A stretch of DNA of 21,787 nt from Sulfurovum sp. (lineage in GTDB: Bacteria; Campylobacterota; Campylobacteria; Campylobacterales; Sulfurovaceae), in NCBI GenBank assembly GCA_026983895.1, contig JALSTF010000032.1, forward strand, positions 1-21,787, given 5' to 3'. How positions within the stretch are numbered: position 1 is the stretch's first letter; each line of letters begins with the position of its first letter. Shown one piece after another: positions 14,385 through 21,787 of the stretch. Under the pieces are notes generated by a model. That model was not told the origin of the DNA. It made no database searches and saw only the letters and a program-made list of their open reading frames with translations. A program made the position numbers and the translations under genes.

Positions 14385-14822
14385 CTATTTGTTACACGTT
14401 GAAAAGAGTATATCTTTATTATTCTCTTCTCCCCCTTCTTTTCTGTCAGCTGCAAAACTGACAAGATCAAAACTGTCACCTTTTTTGATGTAGACAAAAG
14501 GTGTTTTCCATGAATCCTTAGGCAGCTTTTTCAAATAAGGTTTTGCTCTGTAATTAGGATACTTTTCCGGATCCGGGTTGGCTACCAGGGCCTGAAGCCC
14601 TTCTTCGGTATCAGGATAGACACCATTGTCAAGCTTGAACATATCGAGCCTTTTCCCTATATCATTCATTTTAAGGCAGACCGTATCTCTTTTTGCCTGA
14701 TCTGCAGAATCCATCAGACCCGGTGCAACAACGGCGACAAGCCCGCCCAATATAACGATAACGATAAGTAATTCAATGAGTGAAAAACCTGCTCTTACTG
14801 ATACTATTCTATTTTTTTGCAT
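14385..14822 (-). CDS. gspG: T2SS major pseudopilin GspG
   Basis: The 145-residue product is the major subunit of the T2SS pseudopilus, which acts as the piston or screw that drives secretion. The prepilin cleavage site is RAG/FSLIELLIVIVILGG with Gly at -1 and Glu at +5. The globular part carries GspG hallmarks: GVYPDTEEGLQALVANP, YLKKLPKDSWKTPFVYIK and the C-terminal SFDLVSFAADRKEGGEENN, the region of the calcium-site loop. Two cysteines (about C49 and C143) could pair. ATG at 14820-14822 follows AAGGAAAG. It opens the minus-strand arm and diverges from gspK. Confidence 0.93.
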   Translation of the reverse strand: MQKNRIVSVRAGFSLIELLIVIVILGGLVAVVAPGLMDSADQAKRDTVCLKMNDIGKRLDMFKLDNGVYPDTEEGLQALVANPDPEKYPNYRAKPYLKKLPKDSWKTPFVYIKKGDSFDLVSFAADRKEGGEENNKDILFSTCNK

Positions 14823-14843
14823 ATCTTTCCTTAGTTTGTTTGG

Positions 14844-14851
14844 ATATAATA
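14844..14851. promoter_or_regulatory. Bidirectional -10 between the two T2SS arms
   Basis: The near-palindromic core GGATATAATACC contains TATAAT on the plus strand (14845-14850), facing gspK, and TATTAT on the minus strand (14846-14851), facing gspG. The distances to gspG (about 24 bases) and to gspK (about 45) both suit a transcription start 6-7 bases past the -10. No -35 box is apparent in either direction. The plus-strand box is the stronger. Confidence 0.5.
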
Positions 14852-14893
14852 CCGGATTTTAAGTAGAGAATTTTACTTTAATAGAGCTTGTAT

Positions 14894-15811
14894 ATGGATA
14901 AACCCACAAAAATTGAAGGAACAGTCACGTCTATGCGCAGAGGTTTTGCCCTGCTTATTACACTTTCTGTTTTATCGGTACTTATTGCACTCACGGGTGT
15001 TCTCCTCGGCTATTTTGATGAAGTCAGGAAAAATGCCCTTTCAACCAATGCATTGATCCAGGGAAATCTCTATTATACTGATATCAAAAAAACGATCAAA
15101 GGATTTAAAGAAAAAAAAACACTTTTTGCAACGCTCTATTTGATGCCGGTTCCATTGACATCACCAGATAACCGTTTTAATGTCATTTTGAAATGCGCTC
15201 CTATCGCAAACGGTGTCAATATCAATTGGCTCGGAGATGAGGACAACAGTACCATGGCCGAACAGTACAATATCGCGGTAAAAGTATTTGAAGGGCTTGC
15301 TCAAAAGTACAATATCGTAGATGCTGAAAGGCTGCATGAATTGCTTATTGAAGAGATTGGAAGCAGCAGCAAAGCATTGGTACACGATGATGATACCAGA
15401 CTTCCACAAAAAAATGGTATTATTTCGTTCAAACAATTTCAACATGTTCTGGAACGCTATCAATTTGAAGTAGATGACAGGAAGATCTCTGAAATTGAAT
15501 GGAAAAAGTTTTTTTTCTTTTCAAAAGGTATTGATCTTATGGATGGAGATTATCTTTCAGCGGAATTAATATCTTTGCTGTTTGATATGGATATTGAAAC
15601 TGTGAAAAGTGAGTGGTCAGAAGGTGTGACAAAATTAAAAGATTTTTTACAGAAGCGCGGAGAAAAATACGATCCTAAACTTTATGCAGAAGATTTTATG
15701 GAAGAAGCAAAGTGTGATGTACAGTATACATATCGTGAAGTAAGATATGCATTTACATTTATTGATAGTCAAGGAGAGGTAAAAGATTTTGAATTTAATG
15801 GGAAGCAATAA
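14894..15811 (+). CDS. gspK: T2SS minor pseudopilin GspK-like
   Basis: The protein has the GspK-type leader MRRG then FALLITLSVLSVLIALTGVL, with no Glu at mature position 5, which is normal for GspK, the subunit at the pseudopilus tip. The large globular domain includes INWLGDEDN followed by an alpha-helical segment (AEQYNIAVKVFEGLAQKYNI), as in GspK; the length of about 300 residues fits. The start is uncertain: ATG at 14894 gives 305 residues with a 17-residue leader, while ATG at 14933 gives 292 residues and a 4-residue leader, with GAAGGA 12 bases upstream. The 3' third is AT-rich. It opens the plus-strand arm, and its end overlaps gspL. Confidence 0.85.
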   Translation: MDKPTKIEGTVTSMRRGFALLITLSVLSVLIALTGVLLGYFDEVRKNALSTNALIQGNLYYTDIKKTIKGFKEKKTLFATLYLMPVPLTSPDNRFNVILKCAPIANGVNINWLGDEDNSTMAEQYNIAVKVFEGLAQKYNIVDAERLHELLIEEIGSSSKALVHDDDTRLPQKNGIISFKQFQHVLERYQFEVDDRKISEIEWKKFFFFSKGIDLMDGDYLSAELISLLFDMDIETVKSEWSEGVTKLKDFLQKRGEKYDPKLYAEDFMEEAKCDVQYTYREVRYAFTFIDSQGEVKDFEFNGKQ

Positions 15812-16718
15812 AGAACTGTTGATCGTGCACAGAGAGATGCATCCGGTCTCTCTTGACCACACTGTCAATGTCATGCTTACACCACAGTTCTATACCATGA
15901 AGCAAGAGGAACTTCCAGTTAAGTACCTCTATCAGGCCAAAAAGATCGCACCCTCCCTCTTTGATGGACTTCTGGATGAGGAAGGAGCCTATGCGTATTT
16001 CGTTTTCAGAGAAGATGACCATTGGGTTTTTATTGCCTATGAGCCTGAGAAGATCAGGGATTTTCTTCTCACTAAAGGTATCGCACCGGAACACCTCTCC
16101 AAGATCTTCTTTGCGCAGCAATCCAGAGACATGTTCAAAGATCCTGTTGTACTGGGAGAGAAAGAAGTACTCATGAACATAGACGGTTCAGTGGCACTTG
16201 TACCCACAGGCATACTCTCTGAAGATCATGAAACCGCTGTGTTTGATGAGCGTTTTACTCCCAGATCGGGAGTGAGCCTTTCGGGAGGCAGTACGCTCAT
16301 CAATAAAAAGGAGACGATCCTCCTTGCAACTGTCTTTCTGATCTTCGCTGCAGTCTTCTTTGTTGAGGGAAGACAGTATACAAAAGGTCTGCAAATGCAG
16401 GAAAAAAAGATGCAGGATCTTCTTTCATCCTATCCGTCCCTCCAGAGCAAGATCCAAAGAGACAGTGTCGCACTGAAATACCGAACGATCGATACGAAGG
16501 AACGGCATAAACGGGAGATCATCAAAACGCTGGGTACAATGATCTTCAAGGGTGTCCGCCTCAATACTTTCGAGATGAACGAAAAGAAATTTAAAGTCAT
16601 ATTCTCTTGTGAAAACAGCAAGATTGTAAAAAAAGTTGAAACACTGGCAAAAAAAGCACATTTCTCTGTCAAAAGCGGTAAGAACAGCAACATCGTTGTG
16701 ATCGAGGGGGAAGTATGA
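15789..16718 (+). CDS. gspL: T2SS inner-membrane GspL-like protein
   Basis: The 309-residue product has a cytoplasmic region of about 170 residues, one membrane segment (about 176-193, ILLATVFLIFAAVFF), a coiled-coil stretch and a small periplasmic domain ending GKNSNIVVIEGEV. This is the GspL layout: the cytoplasmic part recruits the ATPase GspE and the periplasmic part pairs with GspM. It is shorter than classical GspL (near 400), and the identity rests on topology and gene order more than motifs. The start is probably TTG at 15789, with AAGGAGAGG 9 bases upstream; ATG at 15798 is the alternative. It overlaps gspK by 23 bases and gspM by 4 (ATGA). Confidence 0.75.
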   Translation: MNLMGSNKELLIVHREMHPVSLDHTVNVMLTPQFYTMKQEELPVKYLYQAKKIAPSLFDGLLDEEGAYAYFVFREDDHWVFIAYEPEKIRDFLLTKGIAPEHLSKIFFAQQSRDMFKDPVVLGEKEVLMNIDGSVALVPTGILSEDHETAVFDERFTPRSGVSLSGGSTLINKKETILLATVFLIFAAVFFVEGRQYTKGLQMQEKKMQDLLSSYPSLQSKIQRDSVALKYRTIDTKERHKREIIKTLGTMIFKGVRLNTFEMNEKKFKVIFSCENSKIVKKVETLAKKAHFSVKSGKNSNIVVIEGEV

Positions 16719-17116
16719 ACCTGAATCGCTATAGAAATGAACTGATTGTACTGGTCTCCTTTATACTCATGTTGAGTGCATTCTTTTACAAGAACAGCCA
16801 AATAGACAAACAGGCCCAACAGCTCTTCGAGATGAAGCACTCCGTAAAAGATTTCAAGGAGATCATTGCCCTCAAACGTATCTGGGGGGACAAGGGCCTT
16901 TCCAAAAAAATAGATAAACTGAAGAGTATCGTACCTGTTTCAAAAGTAAGCTGGAGTAAAAAAGGGAAGAAACTCACTGCACACTACAGCAACCTGACAC
17001 CCAAAGAACTGAACAAGTTGGTGACCCGGGCCATGAACCTTGCAGTACAGATTATCTCTTTCAAGATCACAAGATCAGGTGATACATTTAATGTGGAGTT
17101 CAAATGCAAGTGGTAA
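16715..17116 (+). CDS. gspM: T2SS inner-membrane GspM-like protein
   Basis: The 133-residue bitopic protein has one N-terminal membrane helix (about residues 9-25, LIVLVSFILMLSAFFY), a short helical or coiled region, and a small alpha/beta domain (LTPKELNKLVTRAMNLAVQI followed by FNVEFKCKW) of the ferredoxin-like type found in GspM/PilO. GspM scaffolds the platform with GspL. The assignment comes from size, topology and place between L and N. ATG at 16715 overlaps the gspL stop and follows GAGGGGGA. Confidence 0.72.
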   Translation: MNLNRYRNELIVLVSFILMLSAFFYKNSQIDKQAQQLFEMKHSVKDFKEIIALKRIWGDKGLSKKIDKLKSIVPVSKVSWSKKGKKLTAHYSNLTPKELNKLVTRAMNLAVQIISFKITRSGDTFNVEFKCKW

Positions 17117-17619
17117 AAAAAGCCTTTATGATCCTATTCGCTGTCTGGTTTGCATTCGTGCTCTTCATGCCCAAGCGCAACCTCTACTATAAAGTAGAGC
17201 AAGAACTTAAAAAGCAGGGCATTGTCATCAATGAAGGCCACATCAGCGAGGGACTTTTTTCTTTGACGGTTGATGATGCCACTGTCTTTCTAAAAGGTAT
17301 TGATCTGATCCATGTAAAACATGCTTCCTTTTTTACTCTGCTTTTTTATAGCTCTCTGGAAATAGACAAAATAGCACTTGACGATTCTTTGCGCTCCATG
17401 ATGCCTACTAAAATAGATGAGGCACATTGCTCTACATGGATATTCTCACCGTTGCATATCAATATAGAGGGCAGTGGAGCATTTGGCAAAGCGAAAGGTC
17501 AAATAGATCTTGCAACACACAAAGTACACCTTGATTTCACCAAAACCGGAACGCTTGGGCCGCTCAAACATCAGCTCAAAGAAGGGAAGGAGGGATTGTA
17601 TTATGAAACAACTTTTTAA
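17104..17619 (+). CDS. gspN: T2SS GspN-like inner-membrane protein
   Basis: The 171-residue protein has one N-terminal membrane helix (about 7-22) and a periplasmic beta-rich part with alternating hydrophobic strands (HINIEGSGAFGKAKGQIDLA), reminiscent of GspN and AsmA-like folds. GspN is a non-essential accessory of some T2SS, usually nearer 250 residues, so this is a short form. It begins 13 bases before the gspM stop and ends 17 bases into gspC. The function in the machine is unclear even in model systems. Confidence 0.65.
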   Translation: MQVVKKAFMILFAVWFAFVLFMPKRNLYYKVEQELKKQGIVINEGHISEGLFSLTVDDATVFLKGIDLIHVKHASFFTLLFYSSLEIDKIALDDSLRSMMPTKIDEAHCSTWIFSPLHINIEGSGAFGKAKGQIDLATHKVHLDFTKTGTLGPLKHQLKEGKEGLYYETTF

Positions 17620-18430
17620 ACCCTCATTGATAAAATGGTCATTGATATTTTTAGCCATTCTGCTTCTGGTCAAACTGTTTTGGCTGGCAATAGAACTGTT
17701 CTATCTGCCCGCTTCAGGTATCAACAAGACAGAAGAGGCAGGAGGGAAATCACTTTACTATAGAGTCAACCTCTCTCCCAATAAAGCCGCACCCAAAAAG
17801 GCTATCAAACCATCGGAGGCGCATGGGAACATTAAGGATCTTGAGCTTCTTGCTATCTATAACGCACCTGATAAGACCGTAGTCACAGTCGTCTATAAAC
17901 ATAAAAGCAAAATCCTTGAAAAAGGCGAAGAGATTAATGGCTTTATGCTGGAAGATGCGGGAAGTACTTATGCTTTATTCAGTAAAGGCGGAAAAACTTA
18001 CAGGGTTGATTTGATCACAGAAAAAGAGGCAAGCACTTCAGGGGGTATAGAAAGTTCTATATCCTCAAACACTAATGATTCATCTGCGATTGAAGGGGAA
18101 GTGATAGATGCGGGAGATCATAAGATCATCGATAAATCACTTTTAAAACATTATGCCACAAATATGGATGATATATACAAAAATATCGGGATTCAAGAAA
18201 TGAAAAGTGGTAATGGACTTAAATTTAAAATTACTTTTGTTAAAAGAGGAAGTCCCTTTGCCAAACTTGGTGTAAGGCGCGGAGATATCATCAAATCAAT
18301 AAATGGACAGGAAATAAATAGTTACAATGCAGCATTCAATGCATACAAAAATATTGAAAATGTAGCTAATTTAACATTAGTTATTGAAAGAGGAAATAAA
18401 GAAATGGAGTTAGAATATGAAATTAATTAA
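17603..18430 (+). CDS. gspC: T2SS clamp protein GspC with PDZ domain
   Basis: The 275-residue product links the inner-membrane platform to the secretin. It has a membrane helix (about 11-33), an HR domain (about 78-140: LELLAIYNAPDKTVVTVVYK through GGKTYRVDL), a Ser/Asn-rich linker (about 142-165), and a C-terminal PDZ domain (about 200-275: FVKRGSPFAKLGVRRGDIIK, then SINGQEINSYNAAF). A PDZ rather than a coiled coil at the end is the common GspC form and may bind substrate. The start is ATG at 17603 with GGAAGGAGGG 8 bases upstream, overlapping gspN; a frame open further upstream is not used. The PDZ-coding part is clearly AT-richer than the rest. Confidence 0.87.
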   Translation: MKQLFKPSLIKWSLIFLAILLLVKLFWLAIELFYLPASGINKTEEAGGKSLYYRVNLSPNKAAPKKAIKPSEAHGNIKDLELLAIYNAPDKTVVTVVYKHKSKILEKGEEINGFMLEDAGSTYALFSKGGKTYRVDLITEKEASTSGGIESSISSNTNDSSAIEGEVIDAGDHKIIDKSLLKHYATNMDDIYKNIGIQEMKSGNGLKFKITFVKRGSPFAKLGVRRGDIIKSINGQEINSYNAAFNAYKNIENVANLTLVIERGNKEMELEYEIN

Positions 18431-20453
18431 ATTGCTTTTAAGCGTACTGGTTGTCTTTACAATAATATTGCATGCGGAGGATGAAGAAACTGTCAATGTA
18501 AATTTCCGCGATCTCAGTGTTAAAGATTTTATTGAAATGGTCTCAAAAATAACAAATAAAAATATTCTTATAGATGCTGACTTAAAAGGGAAGATCAATT
18601 TTATAACTACCCGACCCATTAAAAAAAGTGCACTGATCCCATTGGCGAATTCTATTCTCGGAAGCAAGGGCTTGACCCTTATAGACCAGGGAGAATTCTA
18701 TAAAGTGGTTAAAGGCTCTACTGCGGCAGGAGAGGGCCTTAATGTCAGCAGTACGATCAATGGTGAAACCATGGAGACCGTCATGTTCCCTTTGCACAAT
18801 TCCAATGCTGCCGTTATCCGGGCAAAGATCAAACCTCTTTTACATAGAAATGATAAAGTGATCTCTTTTAAAGAGAATAATGTTTTGGCTATCACAGCGA
18901 CACCCCGTACCCTGCGTTCTATCTCGAAAATCATTAAAGCAATCGAAAAGAGGGGGGCTAAACGTTCAGTGGTTGTCAAATTACATTATGCAAGTGCAAG
19001 AGATATCTTTCCCAATGTACAGAATATGGCAAAAAAACTTTTCCCGCAAACCATACAAAGTGAAAAAGTGGATATATTTAAAGATGAGGCAACCAATTCA
19101 CTGATTCTTGTAGGTAAAACCGATAATGACAATAAAATGATAAAATATATCAAGCAACTTGATAGAGAAGGGGATGACCAGACGCAAAAAATGTATGTAT
19201 TACGTTTGAAAAACTCCAATGTAGAAGATATGGAAAAGATCATGAGCAAATTGATCTCCCAAATGAATAATGTGGCAATCAGACGTCCCAAAAAAGGTGC
19301 CAAGCCGCCAAGCAAAGCGATGGTTGTTTCCGATATAGAACGTAACGCACTCATTGTCCTCGCTACAGGAGAACAGATCAAGAACATTCGTGAAACCGTA
19401 CGAAAAATAGATATCCCGAAAGTGCAAGTCTATGTTAAGGCAAAGATCGTCGAAATCGATAAGAATTTGGCAGAGCAAGTGGGCTTGAAATATGGAATGA
19501 ACGGAGGTACGATCACTTCTTCAGGACTCTTTACCCTTGCCGGAAACATGGGGGCCAATGCACTGCAGATGTCCCCTGCACTGCTCGGCTTTTTGAATAC
19601 CAACAACACCAAGACCTATACCGATGCGAACGGAAATGTCATTCAGGAGAATAACCCTGCATTCAAGTTTGATTCGACAGACAAGGCTTTCGCACTGGGG
19701 GCAGCACTTGATCTTCTTGCGAAAAACGGTGCAGCACGTCTTTTGAGCGAACCTTCTGTTCTCTGCACAAATAACAAAGAGGCAGAGATTTATGTGGGCC
19801 AGACCCGATCTATTTTGACGCAGGCACAACAGTCGACTACCGCAGTTTCCAATGTGATCAACAATTATTCAAGAGAAGATATCGGACTGACACTCAAAGT
19901 CAAACCGAGACTCTCAAGCAATAACCAGGTCACCTTGGAAATAGAAACAAAGCTTGAAGATATCGATCCTTCCTCCGAACAGGTGGCTGACAGGCCGACA
20001 ACAACAAAAAGGACAGTGAAAACCAATGCTATCGTACGCAACGGAGAAACCATTATCCTTGGAGGACTTATCAAAAAAGCCGGAGGAAAGGGCATACAAA
20101 AAGTACCTTTCCTGGGAGATGTTCCTGTCCTTGGGGAACTCCTGTTCACGCATACCTCTGATGTAGAAAGAGAACAGAATGTGGTCATTTATCTTACACC
20201 CTATATCGTTAGAAAAAGCGGGGACTTGCAGCGTCTTAAAAGAATGTTGGCCGAGCTTGAAGAAGTACAGGTACGCTACAACAGACTTGTCGAATCGGCA
20301 CTGGAAAAGAACAAAGGGAAAAAACACAGCAAAAAGACGTATATCTCAGCTCCGGAAAATGAGACCAGTTCTATTTCAGTTTCAAGCTATCCTAAAAAGC
20401 ATTCTCCCGTCAGTAACCTGGATCTGCTAAAACAGGCAGAGGAGGAATTCTGA
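18417..20453 (+). CDS. gspD: T2SS outer-membrane secretin GspD
   Basis: The 678-residue product forms the outer-membrane channel of the T2SS. After a signal peptide (about residues 1-20, ending ILHA) come N0 (about 26-98, VNFRDLSVKDFIEMVSKITN), N1 (about 120-178), N2 (about 184-250) and N3 (about 258-335), the last with a Lys/Pro insert (RRPKKGAKPPSK). The secretin core follows, with KAKIVEIDKNLAEQVGLKYG and the signature VPFLGDVPVLGELLFTHTS then NVVIYLTPYIV (about 563-598). A Lys/Ser-rich tail of about 80 residues completes it; no clear lipobox is present at the N-terminus, so a pilotin may be needed. It overlaps gspC by 14 bases and shares one base with gspE. Confidence 0.96.
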   Translation: MKLIKLLLSVLVVFTIILHAEDEETVNVNFRDLSVKDFIEMVSKITNKNILIDADLKGKINFITTRPIKKSALIPLANSILGSKGLTLIDQGEFYKVVKGSTAAGEGLNVSSTINGETMETVMFPLHNSNAAVIRAKIKPLLHRNDKVISFKENNVLAITATPRTLRSISKIIKAIEKRGAKRSVVVKLHYASARDIFPNVQNMAKKLFPQTIQSEKVDIFKDEATNSLILVGKTDNDNKMIKYIKQLDREGDDQTQKMYVLRLKNSNVEDMEKIMSKLISQMNNVAIRRPKKGAKPPSKAMVVSDIERNALIVLATGEQIKNIRETVRKIDIPKVQVYVKAKIVEIDKNLAEQVGLKYGMNGGTITSSGLFTLAGNMGANALQMSPALLGFLNTNNTKTYTDANGNVIQENNPAFKFDSTDKAFALGAALDLLAKNGAARLLSEPSVLCTNNKEAEIYVGQTRSILTQAQQSTTAVSNVINNYSREDIGLTLKVKPRLSSNNQVTLEIETKLEDIDPSSEQVADRPTTTKRTVKTNAIVRNGETIILGGLIKKAGGKGIQKVPFLGDVPVLGELLFTHTSDVEREQNVVIYLTPYIVRKSGDLQRLKRMLAELEEVQVRYNRLVESALEKNKGKKHSKKTYISAPENETSSISVSSYPKKHSPVSNLDLLKQAEEEF

Positions 20454-21787
20454 TGCAATTCCCACAACTGCAGGATGTCAATCTGGAGCCGTTATGGGAA
20501 GAGAATGTCAATCACAAAATTGCTCTCAAACACTCTTTGCTTTTCAGTATGATCGATGATATCAAAAGCTGTGTCGTCCAACAGGAGAGTTTGGCCGATG
20601 CGCTGAACTATCTCGCAAAACTTTCCATCGATTACCCTGTGGTCATGGTAGATACCGAAAGTTTTGTCCGTCTTAAAAATAAATTCCTCGAGATACAGAC
20701 CGGTTCGGATTTTGAAGAAATGTCTACGACATCTGAAGAGCTCATCGAAGCTGAGTCCGATCTCCTTGACTTTATTCGCAACTCTCAGGATCTTCTCTCC
20801 AATGAAGAATCCGCTCCCATTATCAAACTGGTCAACTCACTCTTTTTTCAAGCTATTAAAAAAGGGGCAAGTGATATTCACATCGAAAGCGGTGAGCGTA
20901 AAGGCGAAGTCCGTCTGCGTATCGATGGAGCATTAAAAAAACATTTAGATCTAGAAAAAAGTATCATAGGCCTGGTGATCAACCGTATCAAAGTCATTTC
21001 AAGTCTGGATATCTCGGAAAAAAGGGTGCCTCAGGATGGGCGTACCCAGATAGCCATCTCTGGAAAAACACTTGATGTAAGGGTTTCTGTGCTCCCCACA
21101 TACCATGGGGAACGTGTGGTCATGAGGATTTTGGCACAAAGCGAGCATATACCTACTCTGGAATCTCTTGGTTTTCAGGAAGAAGTGACCAAAAATCTCT
21201 ATAAACTTCTCAATCATGCCCATGGCATGATACTCGTCACCGGACCGACAGGTTCAGGTAAATCAACGACCCTGCATGCCTGTTTGCAGCATATCGCCAC
21301 ACCTGATAAGAATATTATTACCGTAGAGGATCCCGTGGAGTATAACGCAGACAATATCAGCCAGATCCAGGTCAATACAAAAGTAGGGTTGACCTTTGCT
21401 GCGGGCCTTCGCTCTATTTTGAGGCAGGATCCCGATATTATTATGGTCGGGGAGATACGTGATTCGGAAACCGCTGATATTGCATTGAGGTCTGCCTTGA
21501 CAGGCCACCTGCTGCTTTCCACCCTTCATACCAATGACTCCACTTCCTCCTTAAGCCGTTTGATGGATATGGGTATCGAAAATTTTCTTATTTCGGCAAC
21601 ACTGTTGGGTGTACTGGCCCAAAGATTGACACGTAGACTTTGTGTACACTGCAAAGAAGAAGCTCCGCTTCCTGCAGCAGTTACGGAAGAGATCGGCGTA
21701 CCCTCCGATAAACTCTACTTCAGAGCTGTTGGATGCAAGGCATGTGATTTTACAGGATATAAAGGACGACAAGCGATCGGTGAACTT
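20453..21787 (+). CDS. gspE: T2SS assembly ATPase GspE, 5' part
   Basis: The frame is open from ATG at 20453 to the right edge, giving 445 codons with no stop. It begins in TGATG, sharing one base with the gspD stop, after GGAGGA. GspE is the hexameric cytoplasmic ATPase that powers pseudopilus assembly and binds GspL. Visible are KKGASDIHIES and the N2 domain (VPQDGRTQIAISGKTLDVRV), Walker A GPTGSGKST (about 264-272), the Asp box VEDPVEY, Walker B LRQDPDIIMVGEIRD (about 323-337), the His box TGHLLLSTLHTND, and a zinc-type tetracysteine started by CVHC (397/400) and CKAC (428/431). The tetracysteine places it with GspE/PilB rather than retraction ATPases. The N1 region is short. Confidence 0.95.
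   Translation, partial: MQFPQLQDVNLEPLWEENVNHKIALKHSLLFSMIDDIKSCVVQQESLADALNYLAKLSIDYPVVMVDTESFVRLKNKFLEIQTGSDFEEMSTTSEELIEAESDLLDFIRNSQDLLSNEESAPIIKLVNSLFFQAIKKGASDIHIESGERKGEVRLRIDGALKKHLDLEKSIIGLVINRIKVISSLDISEKRVPQDGRTQIAISGKTLDVRVSVLPTYHGERVVMRILAQSEHIPTLESLGFQEEVTKNLYKLLNHAHGMILVTGPTGSGKSTTLHACLQHIATPDKNIITVEDPVEYNADNISQIQVNTKVGLTFAAGLRSILRQDPDIIMVGEIRDSETADIALRSALTGHLLLSTLHTNDSTSSLSRLMDMGIENFLISATLLGVLAQRLTRRLCVHCKEEAPLPAAVTEEIGVPSDKLYFRAVGCKACDFTGYKGRQAIGEL

Noticed and set aside
17510..17602. Extended gspC frame overlapping gspN by over 100 bases
   Set aside because: The added residues are polar and precede the membrane helix; ATG at 17603 has a strong ribosome site.
1..21787. CRISPR array, insertion sequence, phage or toxin-antitoxin genes
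   Set aside because: No spaced direct repeats, transposase, integrase or terminal inverted repeats were found; the genes are densely packed chromosomal ones.

Overview
The window looks like a chromosomal segment of a Campylobacterota (Epsilonproteobacteria) bacterium, most likely a free-living Sulfurovum/Sulfurimonas-type chemolithotroph rather than a host-adapted Campylobacter or Helicobacter. The grounds are a threonyl-tRNA synthetase with a very short N-terminal extension in place of a full TGS domain and followed directly by infC, flavin-dependent ThyX, extended TATAAT -10 boxes (often preceded by TTGC) without clear -35 boxes, and moderate GC with AT-rich patches. Genus assignment is inference; no 16S gene is present.

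Layout. (1) 1-741: 3' part of a BaiN/HI0933-type flavoprotein, converging on typA (857-2680, minus). (2) 2758-7148: a dGTPase-like HD hydrolase, divergent thyX, then thrS-infC on the minus strand, with hairpin terminators between converging genes. (3) 7236-9393: two adjacent paralogous membrane GGDEF proteins; one is intact, the other has lost its signature residues. (4) 9458-9533: tRNA-Val(GAC). (5) 9605-13306: a tight minus-strand operon ldt-coaE-dapF-sel1, concerned with peptidoglycan and CoA. (6) 13421-21787: a type II secretion (T2SS) locus split into two divergent arms: gspG plus two minor pseudopilins on the minus strand, and gspK-L-M-N-C-D-E on the plus strand, the last cut by the window edge.

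The most notable region is the T2SS locus. Its plus arm is a chain of seven genes in which every junction overlaps. The L, M and N components are short compared with classical ones. Two pseudopilins carry Ala instead of Gly before the prepilin cleavage site, one has a CxxxCxxC cluster, and a single near-palindromic -10 sequence may drive both arms. No gspF, gspJ or prepilin peptidase is in view; some may lie past the right edge. The neighbouring LdtD-like L,D-transpeptidase and DapF could relate to wall remodelling, but that link is inference from proximity.

The DNA is densely coded: no gene-free stretch exceeds about 115 bases. I saw no CRISPR array, insertion sequence, phage gene or riboswitch.
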